Of a stretch of DNA of 64,000 bases, positions 47,801-60,663 are shown piece after piece. The first letter of the stretch is position 1, and the number at the start of each line of letters is the position of its first letter. This DNA comes from Rhyacichthys aspro (Eukaryota > Chordata > Actinopteri > Gobiiformes > Rhyacichthyidae). The notes beneath the pieces were generated by a model. The model was not told where the DNA came from and did no database searches. It saw only the letters and a program-made list of their open reading frames with translations. The stretch covers positions 6,265,475-6,329,474 of the forward strand of contig CM072155.1 in the NCBI GenBank assembly GCA_036850595.1, read 5' to 3'. The position numbers and the translations under genes are program-made.

Positions 47801-50800
47801 CATGGAGGATAAAGAGTTCTAGATTGTTTTAGGACCTGTGCTTCCTCATCAAAGACTGTTAAACTGAGATCGAAATTAGCATACGCATCGCTAACGCCGC
47901 TAAAACTCATGTGGTCATTGTTGACATTGTTCAAATGCATATTAAGTGTAATAGGTACACATATGGCTTGAGGGCTGTGCAAAAAATGTGCAAAAATTAC
48001 ATGATGGCTGTAGTTTTGTAGCGTTCTTGCGCCATCTTTTCATGGGAAACAACGCAACAGCCAACATACTTGAAGTTGTAAACACAAGACAACGTTTTTA
48101 GTGATTCTTTTGGGTAAAATGTAGTGTAAAACCGTTTAGTTGTCTGTTACATTGAACACAATTACAGTTAAGGCTATATTTGGATTTTAAAGTGTTAGTT
48201 TTTTTAAATCTGCAGTTGACCTGATCCTCTGGTGGGACTTTATCGCAGCGTTCTGAACATAACAGACCCTAATGTGATCTGATAAAGCCCATTAAACCTC
48301 ACCGTAAGTGTTTCTTTACCTTTACTGACTCAGACTGAGCCTTTGATGAATTCTTGCTGTAACATTTCCAAGCGCAGTTGCGTGGCACGTGGACAGGAAG
48401 TGGGCCGAGGACAGCGATGTGTGTCGGGGCTAACGAACATGATACGAGTCTGGGTCAGACACACAACGCACTCCAGTTACAGTGGATCCGACCTGGACCA
48501 CCACCAAACGTCATCACCGGACCGGGCTATTCCCCTGTCGTGACCTTTGACATTAAAAATATAGTCCAATATTGAGTAAAAGGGTTCTGTGATTGTTAAC
48601 AGTTTATATTCATTAGCACACTTCCAGTTTGGAGCAGACAGGAGAAAACAAACCACCCAAAATAAACAGGTTTATTTCGGAAATGGACTGACTGATTGTT
48701 ATATGTGTGCTGTCAGTGGGTGGGTAGAGTACAACGTTATTTAGTCACTGGATGCTTGTAGAAAGTATCTCTCTTTAATGTGGTTGTCTAAACACAAATA
48801 TAGTTATATACTGTCAAAATATCCTCTCATTTAAATAGATGTTTAAAATAGTTTCATGTGATCAATTTTGGGTGTTAAAAAGACATTTTCTTAATTGTCC
48901 CATTACAGCAGTACCTAGTTTTGTCCCTTTGTCGTTGCTCCTGTCTGCTTCTCCAAACCGGGAGTACACCTACAACTCTACTGTAGGTAAAGTGTTAATT
49001 ACACACAAGCTGCTCCCAGAACCCTGTTTACAAAATACTGAACTATCCCTTTAAAAGCCACTTGTATGTAGTTGCTGGTGTTGGCCAGTGGAGGGCAGTG
49101 TGCCTTCTTGGTCCTGCCAAAGGAACTGGACAACTGCTCAACTCCATCAACAACCCCCAGCTGTTCTCAACATCTGTAAACAAACAAAGAAACAAACAAA
49201 CAGGTGGCCGTCTGATGCCCTCAGACTGTGTGCTTACTCCCTGTTAAACAGCCAAGCCTTTAAACAACACATCTGCAAATAGAATATATTCAGAAATCCA
49301 ATCTGATTGGATAAAACACTGTTTACACATATTTATAGATATTCAGAATAGCATGTTTTCCTTTTTATACAAAAAGAGAAAGTAGTGTTTTCATGATGAC
49401 GTATGTACAGATATAGAAAAGTGACCACACTATTGTCTCGTGTGACGTGGGCAACGGGACAGGACGCAGTATTTACACCAAATGGGAATATTACAAGAAA
49501 AAGGAGGGATGTAGTGCTTCTGCTGCCACAGTCCTCTACAAAGAAGAGGGCAGGGCCATGGTCACATGACACTAACCCAGAGGAGAGACAGGACAGAGAG
49601 AGTGAGTGACACAACCACTGCCTGGATCCTGAGACACCCTCACCACGAGAGACGCCACAAAACGCTCCAGGAATATTAGCCTCTTATTACTGAGCAGGGT
49701 TAGGTTTATGTTTCCCAATCAATTATTATTACAAGTTATTATACTAGTAAATAGGACTTATTTTCATGTAATGTGCCTGTAGTGTATTCTCATTTGAGCT
49801 GAATTAAAGGTGCATTGCGTAGAATGTTGTAGTATATAGTTTAACATTAGTTAAACGATAAAAAGGCAAAAAAAAAAACTTTCAAAGTGGTCTGTGTTGG
49901 AAAATTCCACTTAATAAACAGTGAAACTTATTGCAACTGAACTAAATGAGACTAAAATAAGATCCTACGTGGATACTTCGAGGCTAGATGCCAATTTGTT
50001 TTAACTGTTTTTTTAACATTTAGAACAATATTGTTAAATAAACAGTCCTAAATATTTAGGGTTACCTTTAATAAGGTATAATGTCTTTGTCTGGTCTTCT
50101 TTTTCTATATTATAATTTTATACAATTATATTTACAACACCAAACTGGAAACAATGAAGTGTAACACATGCGACGGATAACGCGTTTATGAAACTTTCTT
50201 GCCGAGTTATGATTATTTGCATATGATTATGTTTCACAAAAAAACAACCCTGCTGTTAATATTCAATGGAGATTTTAAATGGAGTTCCCTGGTGAGGTAT
50301 GATGGCTTCACAACTGTATCTTCACTCAATTATAATGAACGATAGATTAAACACAAACATTATATTAATGTCACTCTCCTGGTTCTCTCTGTGTCTCTCT
50401 CGTGGTCATTAATGAAGAGAGAAGAACAAATTAAGGCATCAACATGAAGAAAAGATGACCGACAGTGAGCGTGTGCATCAGTTCAGGCCGAAATGGGCTG
50501 ATTGATTTCTGCTGAGGTGCTCCGGCGGTGGTTTTATGTGGTTTTAAAATTCAAAGGTTTATTTCTGTGAACAAAAAAAGGCACCTAGTTCCTCGTCCTC
50601 CTCTGATCACATCATTATGTTTTTCCTTGCTCTGCCCACACGTTTCACTCAGACAGGCCACAGGACAAGTCGTCCACGCGCTGCCTGATCCAATCGCATG
50701 TCCTCCATAAAGACACGAGACAAAAGGGCACAGAGTCAAAGCCGCATGGACCATCCCTCCTCTGGTTTACCACGGAGTTGCTAACAAGTCGTCTGCTCCT

Positions 50801-50997
50801 CCTCGAACCAGTACAAATATGAGGTCTGGGTGAGTTCCTGCGAACGGCGTCACAGGCCCCGCCTTCTCCCACCTCAGCCAATAAAAGTCCTCCTGCATGT
50901 GCAGCGACACACACTTAATGGAGGGAGAGGAAAGGAAGAGGAGGTGCCACAAGGAGGTGAACGTGGAGTTTGCATGTGCTTCTCGTTTGGGTTCCTC
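44868..50997 (-). other. hdac5: Probable hdac5 3'UTR (copy 2)
   Basis: Between the hdac5 stop (50,998-51,000) and the minus-strand AATAAA at 44,862-44,867 no coding exon is recognised. The most economical reading is a single long 3'UTR, but an alternative earlier poly(A) site (for example minus AATAAA at about 50,558-50,563) followed by intergenic DNA is possible. Confidence 0.4.
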
Positions 50998-53900
50998 CTA
51001 CAATACAGGCTCTTCTTCCATGGGCTCCTCAGTGGATCTGCACACATACATCAGTGAGGAGATCAGCATTTCAGCTCCAACTGATTAGGTACCCGAATTT
51101 TGTACGTATTGTTGTATTAGTCAATGCTATTTTTAATATTGTGGATACATTTTAAAATAACACTCTGCACATAAATGAAAGTTAAAGTTCCATAGAACCA
51201 CTTCCATAAGATCTGTTCATAAACTACAGCATGTTCCAGCAGGGCTACCATAGTGCAATGCTGATGGCTGGTATCAGACGATACTTAAAGCAGAGTGAGA
51301 CATCATAACAGTTTCCACAAATACTATAATCTATTACAATAATTCATACGCAGCAGAATATAGTCCACATCACCTGAGAAATGAGCTGGGCTCTACTGAG
51401 TACTTCTATAAAACTATGTCTACAGGGTTGTGAGATGTGGAAATGCAGTCTGCAGTGTTGCCACCTCCTTCTGCTTCACACTGTACCTTTAAGCCCTAGA
51501 TCAATAAGTAGCTAGAAGAAAACTGATTTTGGCTTTATGCTTTAGGACATTGTAGACCTTAAATGTGAACAAGCTCTCTAATGGGAGAATATTAACATTT
51601 GTGCAGTTATTAGTTTAGAAACATGTTAGAATTTCTAGCCTCTAATACGAAACATTGCCTTACCTGCTGGTGTCTGAGTTGTCGGGTGCAGAGCTGGGTT
51701 GATCCACATCCACACTAAGTGAAGCCATAGCACTGACGGTTTCTGCCTCATCCTTCTCTGATTGGGCCTGAGGCCCCAGAGGACTGTCCAATAGCATGTG
51801 ACCAAATGTCTGTGACAGACTCCGGAGACAAGGCCAGTGTTTACCTGATGAGACAATACCCACACAATGAGGACTGAGAGACCCTTTCACATTATGTGTC
51901 TATGTACGAGCTGCTTACTCTGGATCTCTATGACTGTCTCCAGTGAAGCACAAGCCTTCGGACATGGCTTCTCCTGAGGCAACTCAAATACTTCACACTG
52001 GGAAAAAAGCACACGGAGTTCAGATAAAGACATGCAACAAAAGGGCATCAACACAACTGTAGTTACTTTATGTTATTTACAACAATGTCCCTCAATTTGA
52101 CAGTATAACAGTTCTGTGTGGGTAAACAGCCTTAACTTTATGATTAACATATACAGTTTTCAATCTTAAAGCAACATTGTGTAAAATTTTATTGCAAAAT
52201 ACAGAGCCTGAAATAATAGTCTCAATTAATTTTGATTGTTAAAACGACACAGGGAGACTAACCCTTCTTTTAAAGACAAAGTGTGCCTGGTTCAACGGAT
52301 AATCCAAAAACTTATTGTCTGGCAAACAGACCAATTTAAGTCGGCAGCTGCAGTTGTCTCCTTTAAAAGTACATTCAACAAAGCTGCTTAGTGTTGCTTT
52401 AAGCCATCAATATCACATGAACTCCATAAATATTGATTGGTGACAAGCTGTTTGTCTCACCGGGTCTCCCAGAAGAGCTGAGACACAGGCTTCTGATGCA
52501 TCACAGATGGCAGTGAGGTCATGCCCGCCCTCTAGCGCCATGACAACCCGCCCACCGGCCAGACCCATCAGCAGCTGCGTCAGCTGACCAAAACCTGCCC
52601 AGAACAGAGACCTCGGTAAGCCATTTACCAATCAAGTGATCATTAAGTGATCATCAAGTTACTCTCAGGTCTCCACGGTGACCAGGTTAGTCCTCACATT
52701 TGGCGGAGACTTTGTAGCCTCCCAGAGGAGACTGATGACCCTCCACTGCATCGAAGCCCGCTGACACCAGGACCACGTCTGGACTGAACTGCTGAGCGAT
52801 GGGCATCACCACGCTCCTGATCACAAAAACAGAACTTCTTCTCAAAACAGTGACTTTGAAACTGTTAAATCCCTGTCAGTTCAAAACGGCATTCCTACTT
52901 CTCAGGTTCAGAACTTGTTAATTAAAGGCGGCTGCAGTCTCACACGCTTTTGATTTGTCTTTTTTTTCACGGTTTCTCAACACACTGGCGCTCGACTTGC
53001 TGGTACCTGTAGGTGTGCTCACCGCCCACACCTCATTGGGAGTTTCTGTTATGTGCGATACAAAGAAATCTGAAACTCAAAACATCAGCCATACTGTACA
53101 CCATACTGTATGTAGTGATGGAGTTGTCTTTTTCTCATCCATGTATTGTTACAGAAGATGAACAGAAGGCTAAGAAAGTACCAGCAGATGGAGTCTTAAG
53201 TTAATGCAGTGCAAAAGCCCAGTCACCCTCAGTCTGGTACAAATGAGAGGTTCCTTTGACACAGGGCTAACAATGGCTTTGTTCTATGCTCATAGCTCTA
53301 TTAGGCTGTTTAAATGGACGTCTGTCTTTTTACACAATTACGTGCCAAGGGGAAGATCAAACTATCATATACTCTTGGTATTTAATAGCATTTAACCTTT
53401 CTTGATATAAGAAAAGGAGCTAACTAGCTAGCTAAAACAGATTTGTTTGTAGTTTTAAATAGTAATAAACTAGCATACTTTACTCTTTAAGATTTATTCA
53501 TAAAACTGAAAGCATGTGAACACAATTAAATTGGAATAACACATTCCTAAGCCAAGTTAATCAGCTATAGCAGACTAGCTTTTTCCTTTTAATTTTTTTT
53601 TTCTCATTTGTTTACATGTGGAGCCTACACAGAGTGCTAAGTTTGACCTTAGCATGACTAAGCTATTCGCAATAGCCTGACCATGAATCACATTATCCAG
53701 GTGTGTTAGTCCGACTAAGAGAAATTCGTGTTGACACCAATCACATTACAACAACCAAAATCACCCAAAATAATGTAATACATATTCCAGACCAGTAGGG
53801 GGTGTGTATTCTTTTTGTATTTTGTTTTAAATATAGTGACAGAAGTGGACAGTGGTTGGATGTTCACACAAAAGGTGTCATAATATGTTAACTAAAAGCA

Positions 53901-56900
53901 AAAATGGCTAATTATGAGGCATTCACTATGTACTATGTTGTGACAGCATTTTACATTCTGTCTACTTGGTATGATTCTTCAACAAAAACAGTGCAATCTT
54001 TCTTTTTTATTTGAAATATTTCCCTATTAAGCTCAGCATTACCAAAAAAGAAAAGCAAAAATACAAAAAGGCCCCAAAAAACTGAAGAAAAAGTAGCAGG
54101 CAATGCTTTCTATTCCCTCACCATAAAAACAAAGCAAGTGAGAGATCTTTTATTTTTAGACCTGTTTCCATAGATGAGGTCTAGTATTCATTTTTGTGGC
54201 GTGTAACTGAGAGGCCAATCCACAACAGAATCGTTGTTTATTTTGCGTGTCGTTTATTTTTATTCATATGGTAATAATAACATTGGATTGCAGTTGAAGT
54301 TTATGAGTAACATTATGAAGAATAGGTGCCATTCCCTTCTGTGTGTATCTGTGACATTCATGTTTACCTAAAAGCTGCGAGGTACTCCACGTCGCCCATC
54401 GGTGGATCCACTCCTCCAGTCCATGCTATGTTTACATTAAAGCCCACACCTGCGCCTGATCCCACCTGCAAAAACACAAACACACGGCTGTTACTACACA
54501 TGTGCCGTATGTGAAGGAAAACCCTTTTACCAGAAATAGCTCAGTAAACAGTTCGTACCTCCTCGGGGGCTCCGCTGCCGGGAAAGAAGTTACCATCGTC
54601 GTATCGGTGGAGGGAGATGTAGAGGACGTTGGGGTCGCTGTAGAAGGCCTGCTGGGTCCCGTTGCCATGGTGAATGTCCTGCAGCAAAATGAGATACGCA
54701 TGTTAATCTATTCAATGTTACACATGTCACATTGTATAAAAGGCTACTCAAAGAACCCTTAATGTTTGGGTTTGTTGCTCACCCAGTCCACAACGAGGAT
54801 TTTGCCCACTCCCAGTTTCTGTTGGAGTAACTTGGCTGTGATGGCGACTGAGTTGAAGAAGCAGAAGCCCCTGTTGTTACAAGATAAAAAAAACAAAAGA
54901 AAACAATTAAAACTGTTCCATACAGTGCAATTTTGGGTAGATTTTGTGATATTAATGTGTACTGACATGGCTGTGGATTCCTCAGCATGGTGACCTGGTG
55001 GGCGCACGACTGCAAAACCATTCTGATCAAAATACAAAAGAAAATCTCAAATACAACCTTTAATACACAGCAAATCGATATCTTATTGGCTGCTGCCCCA
55101 ACTGTACATGAATTACACTTGTTTAAGGTTAGTTTAAGGTAATCTAGATAGACTTAGTAAGAAGTAAAAGTAATTAAACAGTGAAATTATTGCATTAGTC
55201 AAGGAAAAATAAATATGTAAAGCTTCATGGAACCCACTGAAAGGAGAAGAAGCACTTTCTTTTTTACTTTTTTTTTTTTTCAGATTTCCACTGGGTTTGT
55301 TCAATGTGAGACATGGATATAGAAAAATAGCACATCCCATCTTTAAGATACTTTGTAAAATGAATTTGAAGTAATGTCTACACTTAAGTGCTAAATATAT
55401 GTTTTGATTTTGGGAAAGTAAGAAAAGGAATCCTGCTCTTTGAGAAAAAAGGCCTATATTTCAACAGACACAACATGGAAGACATGTTTTGTGTGTTTAT
55501 GTGCAGGAAACTTTGAAAAGGAAAAAAAAAAACATCAGAGAATGTAGTTTTGAACTGAATTACTGAGTTTTTCTGAATTTATTAGGACATTAAGCACTCC
55601 TGGCCTTGTCGTAGAGCATCATGGCAGAGTGCCTATGGATGTATTAATAGAAGTGGACAAAAACAGTGCAGTGTGAACCCTTTTGTGTGTGTAAGTGTTT
55701 GTGTGAGTGAGTGTGTGTTACCTTGAGCTCCCCTGCCGCCACTCTAAAGGCCAGCTCAATGACAGAGCCCACTGCCATGCGCACGGCGGCCGACGAGTGC
55801 ATCTCATTCCAGACTGTGTCACTGTCCACCTGCAGGGGGCAATACAGAGTCAGACCTAATATTGATGTTACTGACCAAAGCAGTAGAGTGCTGCTGAGTT
55901 TAGCATGGTTCAGACTGCAGCTCCTGAACTCGCTTGTGTTTTAGCAAATATATATAGATCTAAAGGAAATTTATAGCGGGATTTTTAAATATAGTGACAG
56001 AAGTGGGACAGTGGTATTTGATATGCAATATAAACTGCTATAATATTTGTTTTGGTTTTGTCAGCTTTCATTACATCAAATAAAAGAAAAAGGGGTTTTC
56101 TACATGTTAAACAAACTTTGGTCAGGTTCAGTGCAGCGTATAGAACAAATGCTGTGGTTTTCATTAACACAGAAGGACTCATAATACATTACACTAGAAG
56201 CAGAAATGGCTAAGTACAACATTTTACATTCTACCGTCTGCTTGGTATGATTCTTTATTAAAAAACAGTACAGTCTTTTTTGGAAAAAATGCTGCAGTTA
56301 GGACAAGGCAATATGGCAAAAATATAAAATCTAAATTTTTGTTTATTTGTTTGTTTTAAAGACAATTCGCAATTTTTATCATATTTTTTCTCTTGCTAGT
56401 TGACCTAAAAGGGCAATTCACATGTATTTTTCTTTTTTATTTGAAATATTTTCCTACTATGCTCAACATGCCATAAAGGAAAAGCAAAAATACAAAAAAA
56501 AGCCCCAAAAAAACAGAAGAAAAAGAAGCAGGCAATGCTTTCTTTTTCCCTCACCATGAAAACAAAGCAGTTTAGGTAAGAGACCTTTTAGCTTTAGCCC
56601 TGTTTGCATAGATCGAGTATAATTTGCATGCCACACAAATTCACACGCAAGAAGTGCTCTGTTAAATCAAAGTGCATGGCTAATTTGCATAAATCAACAA
56701 GTAACTGGTGCTTCACACAGACACTACGCTATTTGAATGTATGTTATTTTCCTGCCATTTTACAATAACCATGGCAATAACCAGTTATCTTTGCTACTCT
56801 GGGCAGTAGCAGCAGCATTAGCATTAATAGTAGTAGTAGCATTAGTTTTTTAAAATTCAATTTAGCGTTATAGCAATTTGTGACATTGATAATTAGATTT

Positions 56901-59604
56901 ATCATCCAGCCGCAGTTGCCATTTGCATTTGCATTTGCATTTTTTTTCTTTTGGTGAAATGTACAAGTGCAATTCAAGTGAGAATTCTGTGTTGACCAAT
57001 CAATGCCCACCAAGTAAAGACCCATAACGAGTCAGAGGTGTAGAGTTTTCTGTTTGAATGAGGTAATTAATCAGCAGATAAATGTAGACAAGTAAAGCCT
57101 TTTCTTTCAGAATTATATGTTATGTATATACTTGAAGGTCGCACACAAAGCTGCTTGTCAAAGTGTAATCATTACTATAACCGCAGTGTTTATTGCTCCA
57201 CCGTTAATGGTACCCCAATAGCAAATCTCTTACCCCAATTCCACCACAGGGGAGAACAGCGTACATCTTCTGGCTGATTGGACCTGAAACAGCCAAATTG
57301 AGCAGCCATTACATATCAGAATACACGAATCTATGAGAAAATATGTCTGATACAGGTAGACAGGCAGAAAGACAAGTACCTAGTAGCTTCTTGTGGTCCA
57401 GTTTGTGCCGGTTGAGCGGGCTGGTGCCGTACAGCAGAGTGTGGAACTCTGAATGGACTGTCTGGATCTCGTCCAAAGACGCCTTACGCCCCCGGATCCT
57501 CTGCTCGCACAGACACAGACAATGAGTACGCCTTTTGCACATTTTTTTAATTTGCACATGGGAAAAATAGGCAACAGGATTTTTGGCAATTCCTGAAAAT
57601 ATTACAGAGAAACAGTATTTTCTGACAGATGGGGCTGAATTATTATGCATGTATTCAGATCGAGCCTTCAGCTGTGATTCTTCTGACGGTATGGAGAGTG
57701 AGGCAGTGCATTCTGGGAGTGTCACAATGATCGAGCGTTGTGAGTGCGGCTCTCTTGTGACGATAAACTTAGAGCGGAGCGTACCTCGCAGCGACTCAGC
57801 AGGCCGGTCTCCTGCAGCCTGGACCAGATGCTCTGCACTCTCCCAGCATGCTCCGGGTGGATGTGAGCGTTCCCACAAACGCACTGGTGCTTCAGCATCA
57901 AACTGTCGTAAACAAGCCCTGAAGCAAGAAGAAAACAGAGCAGACAGGTGTGCCTGCCTTTAATCACAAAACACACTGATCCCAAAACGCCAGACAAGCC
58001 CATTATTACAGCAACTAGAAGTCTCTATTAATTTCAACATGTGTTTAGACCTGGGCCCTGTACTACAAAGCCATTTGAACTTATTGTGGATTTGTCTCTG
58101 GGTCACTGGGATCACAAAGGAGGTTAACAATTTGACCTATCACATCAACAGGTCGGAGATATGCTAAGTAGAGTGGAGTCTACTGTTTAAATCTTCAGTT
58201 TAAACCATAATCACAGAGGTTATCAATCAGTGGATCTCAATATAATGTAGACAATTAAAGCCTTTCTGTCACTCTGCTTTTTCAGACAGAGGCAAAATTG
58301 TCATACAAACTGTCAAAGTGTTAGTCTCACTGTAAAACATGCATCTGAAGTATAATAGAGACTCTTCACTCTTCAGCCTCTTTTTTTCCTCCACCGCTTC
58401 AGCTTGTCTGTCAATGCTGATAGGTTTGTGGGCACTGCTCCGTACAGCTTAAGTTTCCATAGAGCTCTGCCTTGACAGACTGTAAACCAGTTTTGTCATA
58501 CTAAAAACCCAGGGTTAACTTTGGAGTTACCGAGCTAACTCTCTAATCCAGCGAGAAGTAAGCAAAAGTATAATATCTATTTGGACTGAATCACATCAAT
58601 CATACTCAATACTGCATACCAATAAAAGTACATACAATGTTTTGCATAAGATTTAAATACAACAATAAGAATAGATTAATTTATGTTATGTCTGTGTGAG
58701 GTTTGTGTTGATCTGACAACAAATGTGTTCTCAAGAGATGGTAGTGTGCCCGCTGACTGAAGTTACAGTAGAGTATTCAGTGAGCCTGTTGTTCTGGGAC
58801 TATAAGAAAGGGATTGTTCTTGCTTTTTAAATGTCAAGGAACAACTTTGAGGCTATGTATCTGGATGATTTGGTGGTAATGTATTGTATCTTCTAGTCAT
58901 AACTTTTTACCTCAAAATATGGAGCCTGAAAATCATTAAAAAAATTGTTTTTCACAATCCTTTTAATGGCTCCTTGACATGAAAAAGAGAAATTCATTGA
59001 GAGGTGACGGTTCCATGTGAGCTTCCAGCAGCACCTTTAGCTCAGTAGTGAGTATAGTACATCCTGAAAAGTAACAGTGTTGCTTTAATAAACTCTTTCG
59101 CTTCATTAAAAATCAATTTATTTGGCCTAGCATTTTTTACTGAGTAAACCAGATGGGTTCTTTTTTTAAGTATCCCTGGCATTAGTTAATAAAGCTTAAG
59201 TATCTGTATCACTTAGGAAACCCAAGAGGACTTTTAATGAGCAGATAATGGCAGTTACATAAACCCATCAACAGCAGTGACTCATGCGCCAATGGAGGAA
59301 ATGAGCCACAAGAAATAAATACAATTAAATAATGTGTTGTATTTCAGTCCTCTTGGTTCATCTGAAAAACATCAGACACACTGTTGGCGCTCTGTCGCTA
59401 GGCAACAAGCCCCGTGGCGTATGCTAGCTGAGCTAATGTGAAGGTGTCGCCCAATCACAGTCCAGATGCACACCCAGGCACACACTGACCGGTGGTGAAG
59501 AGGTGTTTGATGGGATTGACAGTTGCTGTGGCGGGGGACGACTGCGCTCTGCCCAGAGGTCTGTGGGACAACGCTGACTGGAACACGCCAACCTGCTGCA
59601 AGGC
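50998..59604 (-). CDS. hdac5: Histone deacetylase 5, catalytic and C-terminal part (5' exons outside)
   Basis: Fourteen exons, 5' to 3': 59604-59490, 57918-57785, 57500-57380, 57283-57234, 55829-55722, 55022-54967, 54870-54783, 54678-54559, 54465-54368, 52816-52698, 52594-52461, 51997-51919, 51844-51664, 51037-50998. All phases join, giving 480 residues. Class IIa deacetylase: nuclear-cytoplasmic MEF2 corepressor scaffold. Visible: linker ending HLFTTG, zinc-subdomain KHQCVCG and VLPCGG, RPPGHHAEES, zinc ligands in DIHHGNG and SAGFDAVEGH, and LEGGHDL, whose His replaces the catalytic Tyr of class I enzymes. The C-terminal export signal is EAETVSAMASLSV, and the end is EEPMEEEPVL. GPISQKMYAVLPCGG and SKHW favour HDAC5 over HDAC4/7/9. 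The N-terminal MEF2-binding half is not in the window. Confidence 0.95.
52165..52403. mobile_element. Short MITE in hdac5 intron
   Basis: Inverted ends CTTAAAGCAACATT (52165) and AGTGTTGCTTTAAG (ending 52403) bound about 240 bases without coding capacity. No clean target duplication was found. Similar internal phrases (GGAGCCTGAAA, GTGTTGCTTTAA) recur at 58,920-59,090, so the family is repeated in this gene. Confidence 0.6.
53825..54178. repeat. Intronic repeat, copy X
   Basis: Resembles 55,984-56,617 in the same orientation. Both start with AAATATAGTGACAGAAGTGG, share ACATTCT.CTTGGTATGATTCTT and AGCAGGCAATGCTTTCT, and end in an AGAGA.CTTTT tract. Copy X is about 280 bases shorter. The element class is not recognised. 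Confidence 0.65.
55984..56617. repeat. Intronic repeat, copy Y
   Basis: The longer partner of 53,825-54,178, lying in a different hdac5 intron (between exons 55,829-55,722 and 57,283-57,234). Two same-strand copies in neighbouring introns suggest a dispersed element or a local segmental copy. Confidence 0.65.
56921..56940. repeat. Three overlapping ATTTGCAT octamers
   Basis: A hexanucleotide repeat gives ATTTGCAT at 56921-56928, 56927-56934 and 56933-56940, each a perfect POU/Oct octamer. This may be simple-repeat chance within an hdac5 intron. Confidence 0.5.
58051..58560. mobile_element. Possible DNA-transposon remnant in hdac5 intron
   Basis: Begins with GGGCCCTGTACTACAAAGC and later carries CCCAGGGTTAACTTTGGAG, phrases that I recall from common fish DNA-transposon ends. 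Boundaries and target duplication are not clear. Confidence 0.3.
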
Positions 59605-60663
59605 CTGATGGGAAAAAAGAGAAAGTTATGAGTCATCGCTAAAGCATTAATGAGAGTGCACTTCATTCACTGGATTGATGCAAAAGAGTGTGTGCGCTCA
59701 AATGTTTAGACCCCTGCTCTTAAAGAGATACACTGTCTGCTCTGAAGTGCCTCTACTTCTAATGACCATCAGATTTCGACACTTCAACTGACTTTGCTGA
59801 ACATCCTCGGTGCTCGTGTCTATATATAGTGTGCGTTGCTGTGGCCCTGCTGTGCTCAGGGTGACTCATCATGAGTGGGTGGACACTAAAACGCACACAC
59901 ATATATACAGACATACACAGCAGTGAGTCCAGAGGTTGAGTCACCGCCTGATGATGTCACTGCAGCGCCGCGTCAGGTTTCAGCTGGACAGACACCCAGC
60001 CGGGACACATTCACAGCTTTAAATGTGTCTTAATGACAAAATGCTGCAAGTCTACATCTCGTGTAACATTTTGATTTAAATCCCTTTTTTTTTTTTTTCC
60101 TCCTCTTGGTAAAATGTCAGCACTCGCTACCGATGACTCACCCTCCACTTGAGTGCTTCAAAAAAGTACAAATTGATGACGTATTATGAACTCAGTCGCA
60201 TTCCTCAAATAAAAGCGACGTCAACACAGGGAGCTATCGCAGCAAACGCAGGTAAATGGTTCGTGTGTAGCTGTAGATATATGCAAGACAACCGCATGAC
60301 CATTGTGGCCCGCAGCTTTTCACAACAGCAGCAGACGCCTACGTGCACTTAGACCATTTATCCCCTCAGCACCTGAAGGGAACGGCACAAGACATGAAAA
60401 TGGATTAATGGAGAATAATGGATATTTCTTAAAATAATGCTCAAACAGCTCTACATTTGAAGAGACATCGAAGTTTCAACATAAAATAACATGGTTGCCC
60501 CAAGCCCTCTGCTTTGCACTGTCCATTTTCATCCAATCAGAAATGGCAATATGCATATCTGTTTGTTAAGTTTGAAACAGTGGCAGATCAGGTCAGACTT
60601 AAAAGTGAGGTGCATCTCACTTTGCAGTGGCCATAAGGGTAAGACAGAAATGCAGTGCTGTCT

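Larger units (their letters stand above)
29782..51333. repeat. 21.6-kb repeat unit, copy 2
   Basis: This block is collinear with 7,981-29,681. It starts directly after the N gap, at the sequence corresponding to 7,981, and ends at the point matching the last base before the gap (29,681). Beyond 51,333 the sequence continues into unique hdac5 intron. Copy 2 has the intact pex12 and the connected hdac5 tail, so it is the better representative of the C1q-hdac5 part of the locus. Confidence 0.9.

Noticed and set aside
7981..51333. Real tandem duplication of C1q-like, LRR and pex12 genes
   Set aside because: Not fully excluded, but the 100-N gap at the exact boundary and contig-end geometry favour an assembly duplicate, so it is not annotated as two gene sets with biological meaning.
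50998..59604. Assignment to HDAC4, HDAC7 or HDAC9
   Set aside because: The segments GPISQKMYAVLPCGG, SDTVWNEMHSS and SKHW fit HDAC5 better from family knowledge; a tree would settle it.
59940..60010. GC-rich patch considered as an upstream hdac5 exon
   Set aside because: The minus-strand translation is broken by stops and lacks matching splice phases.
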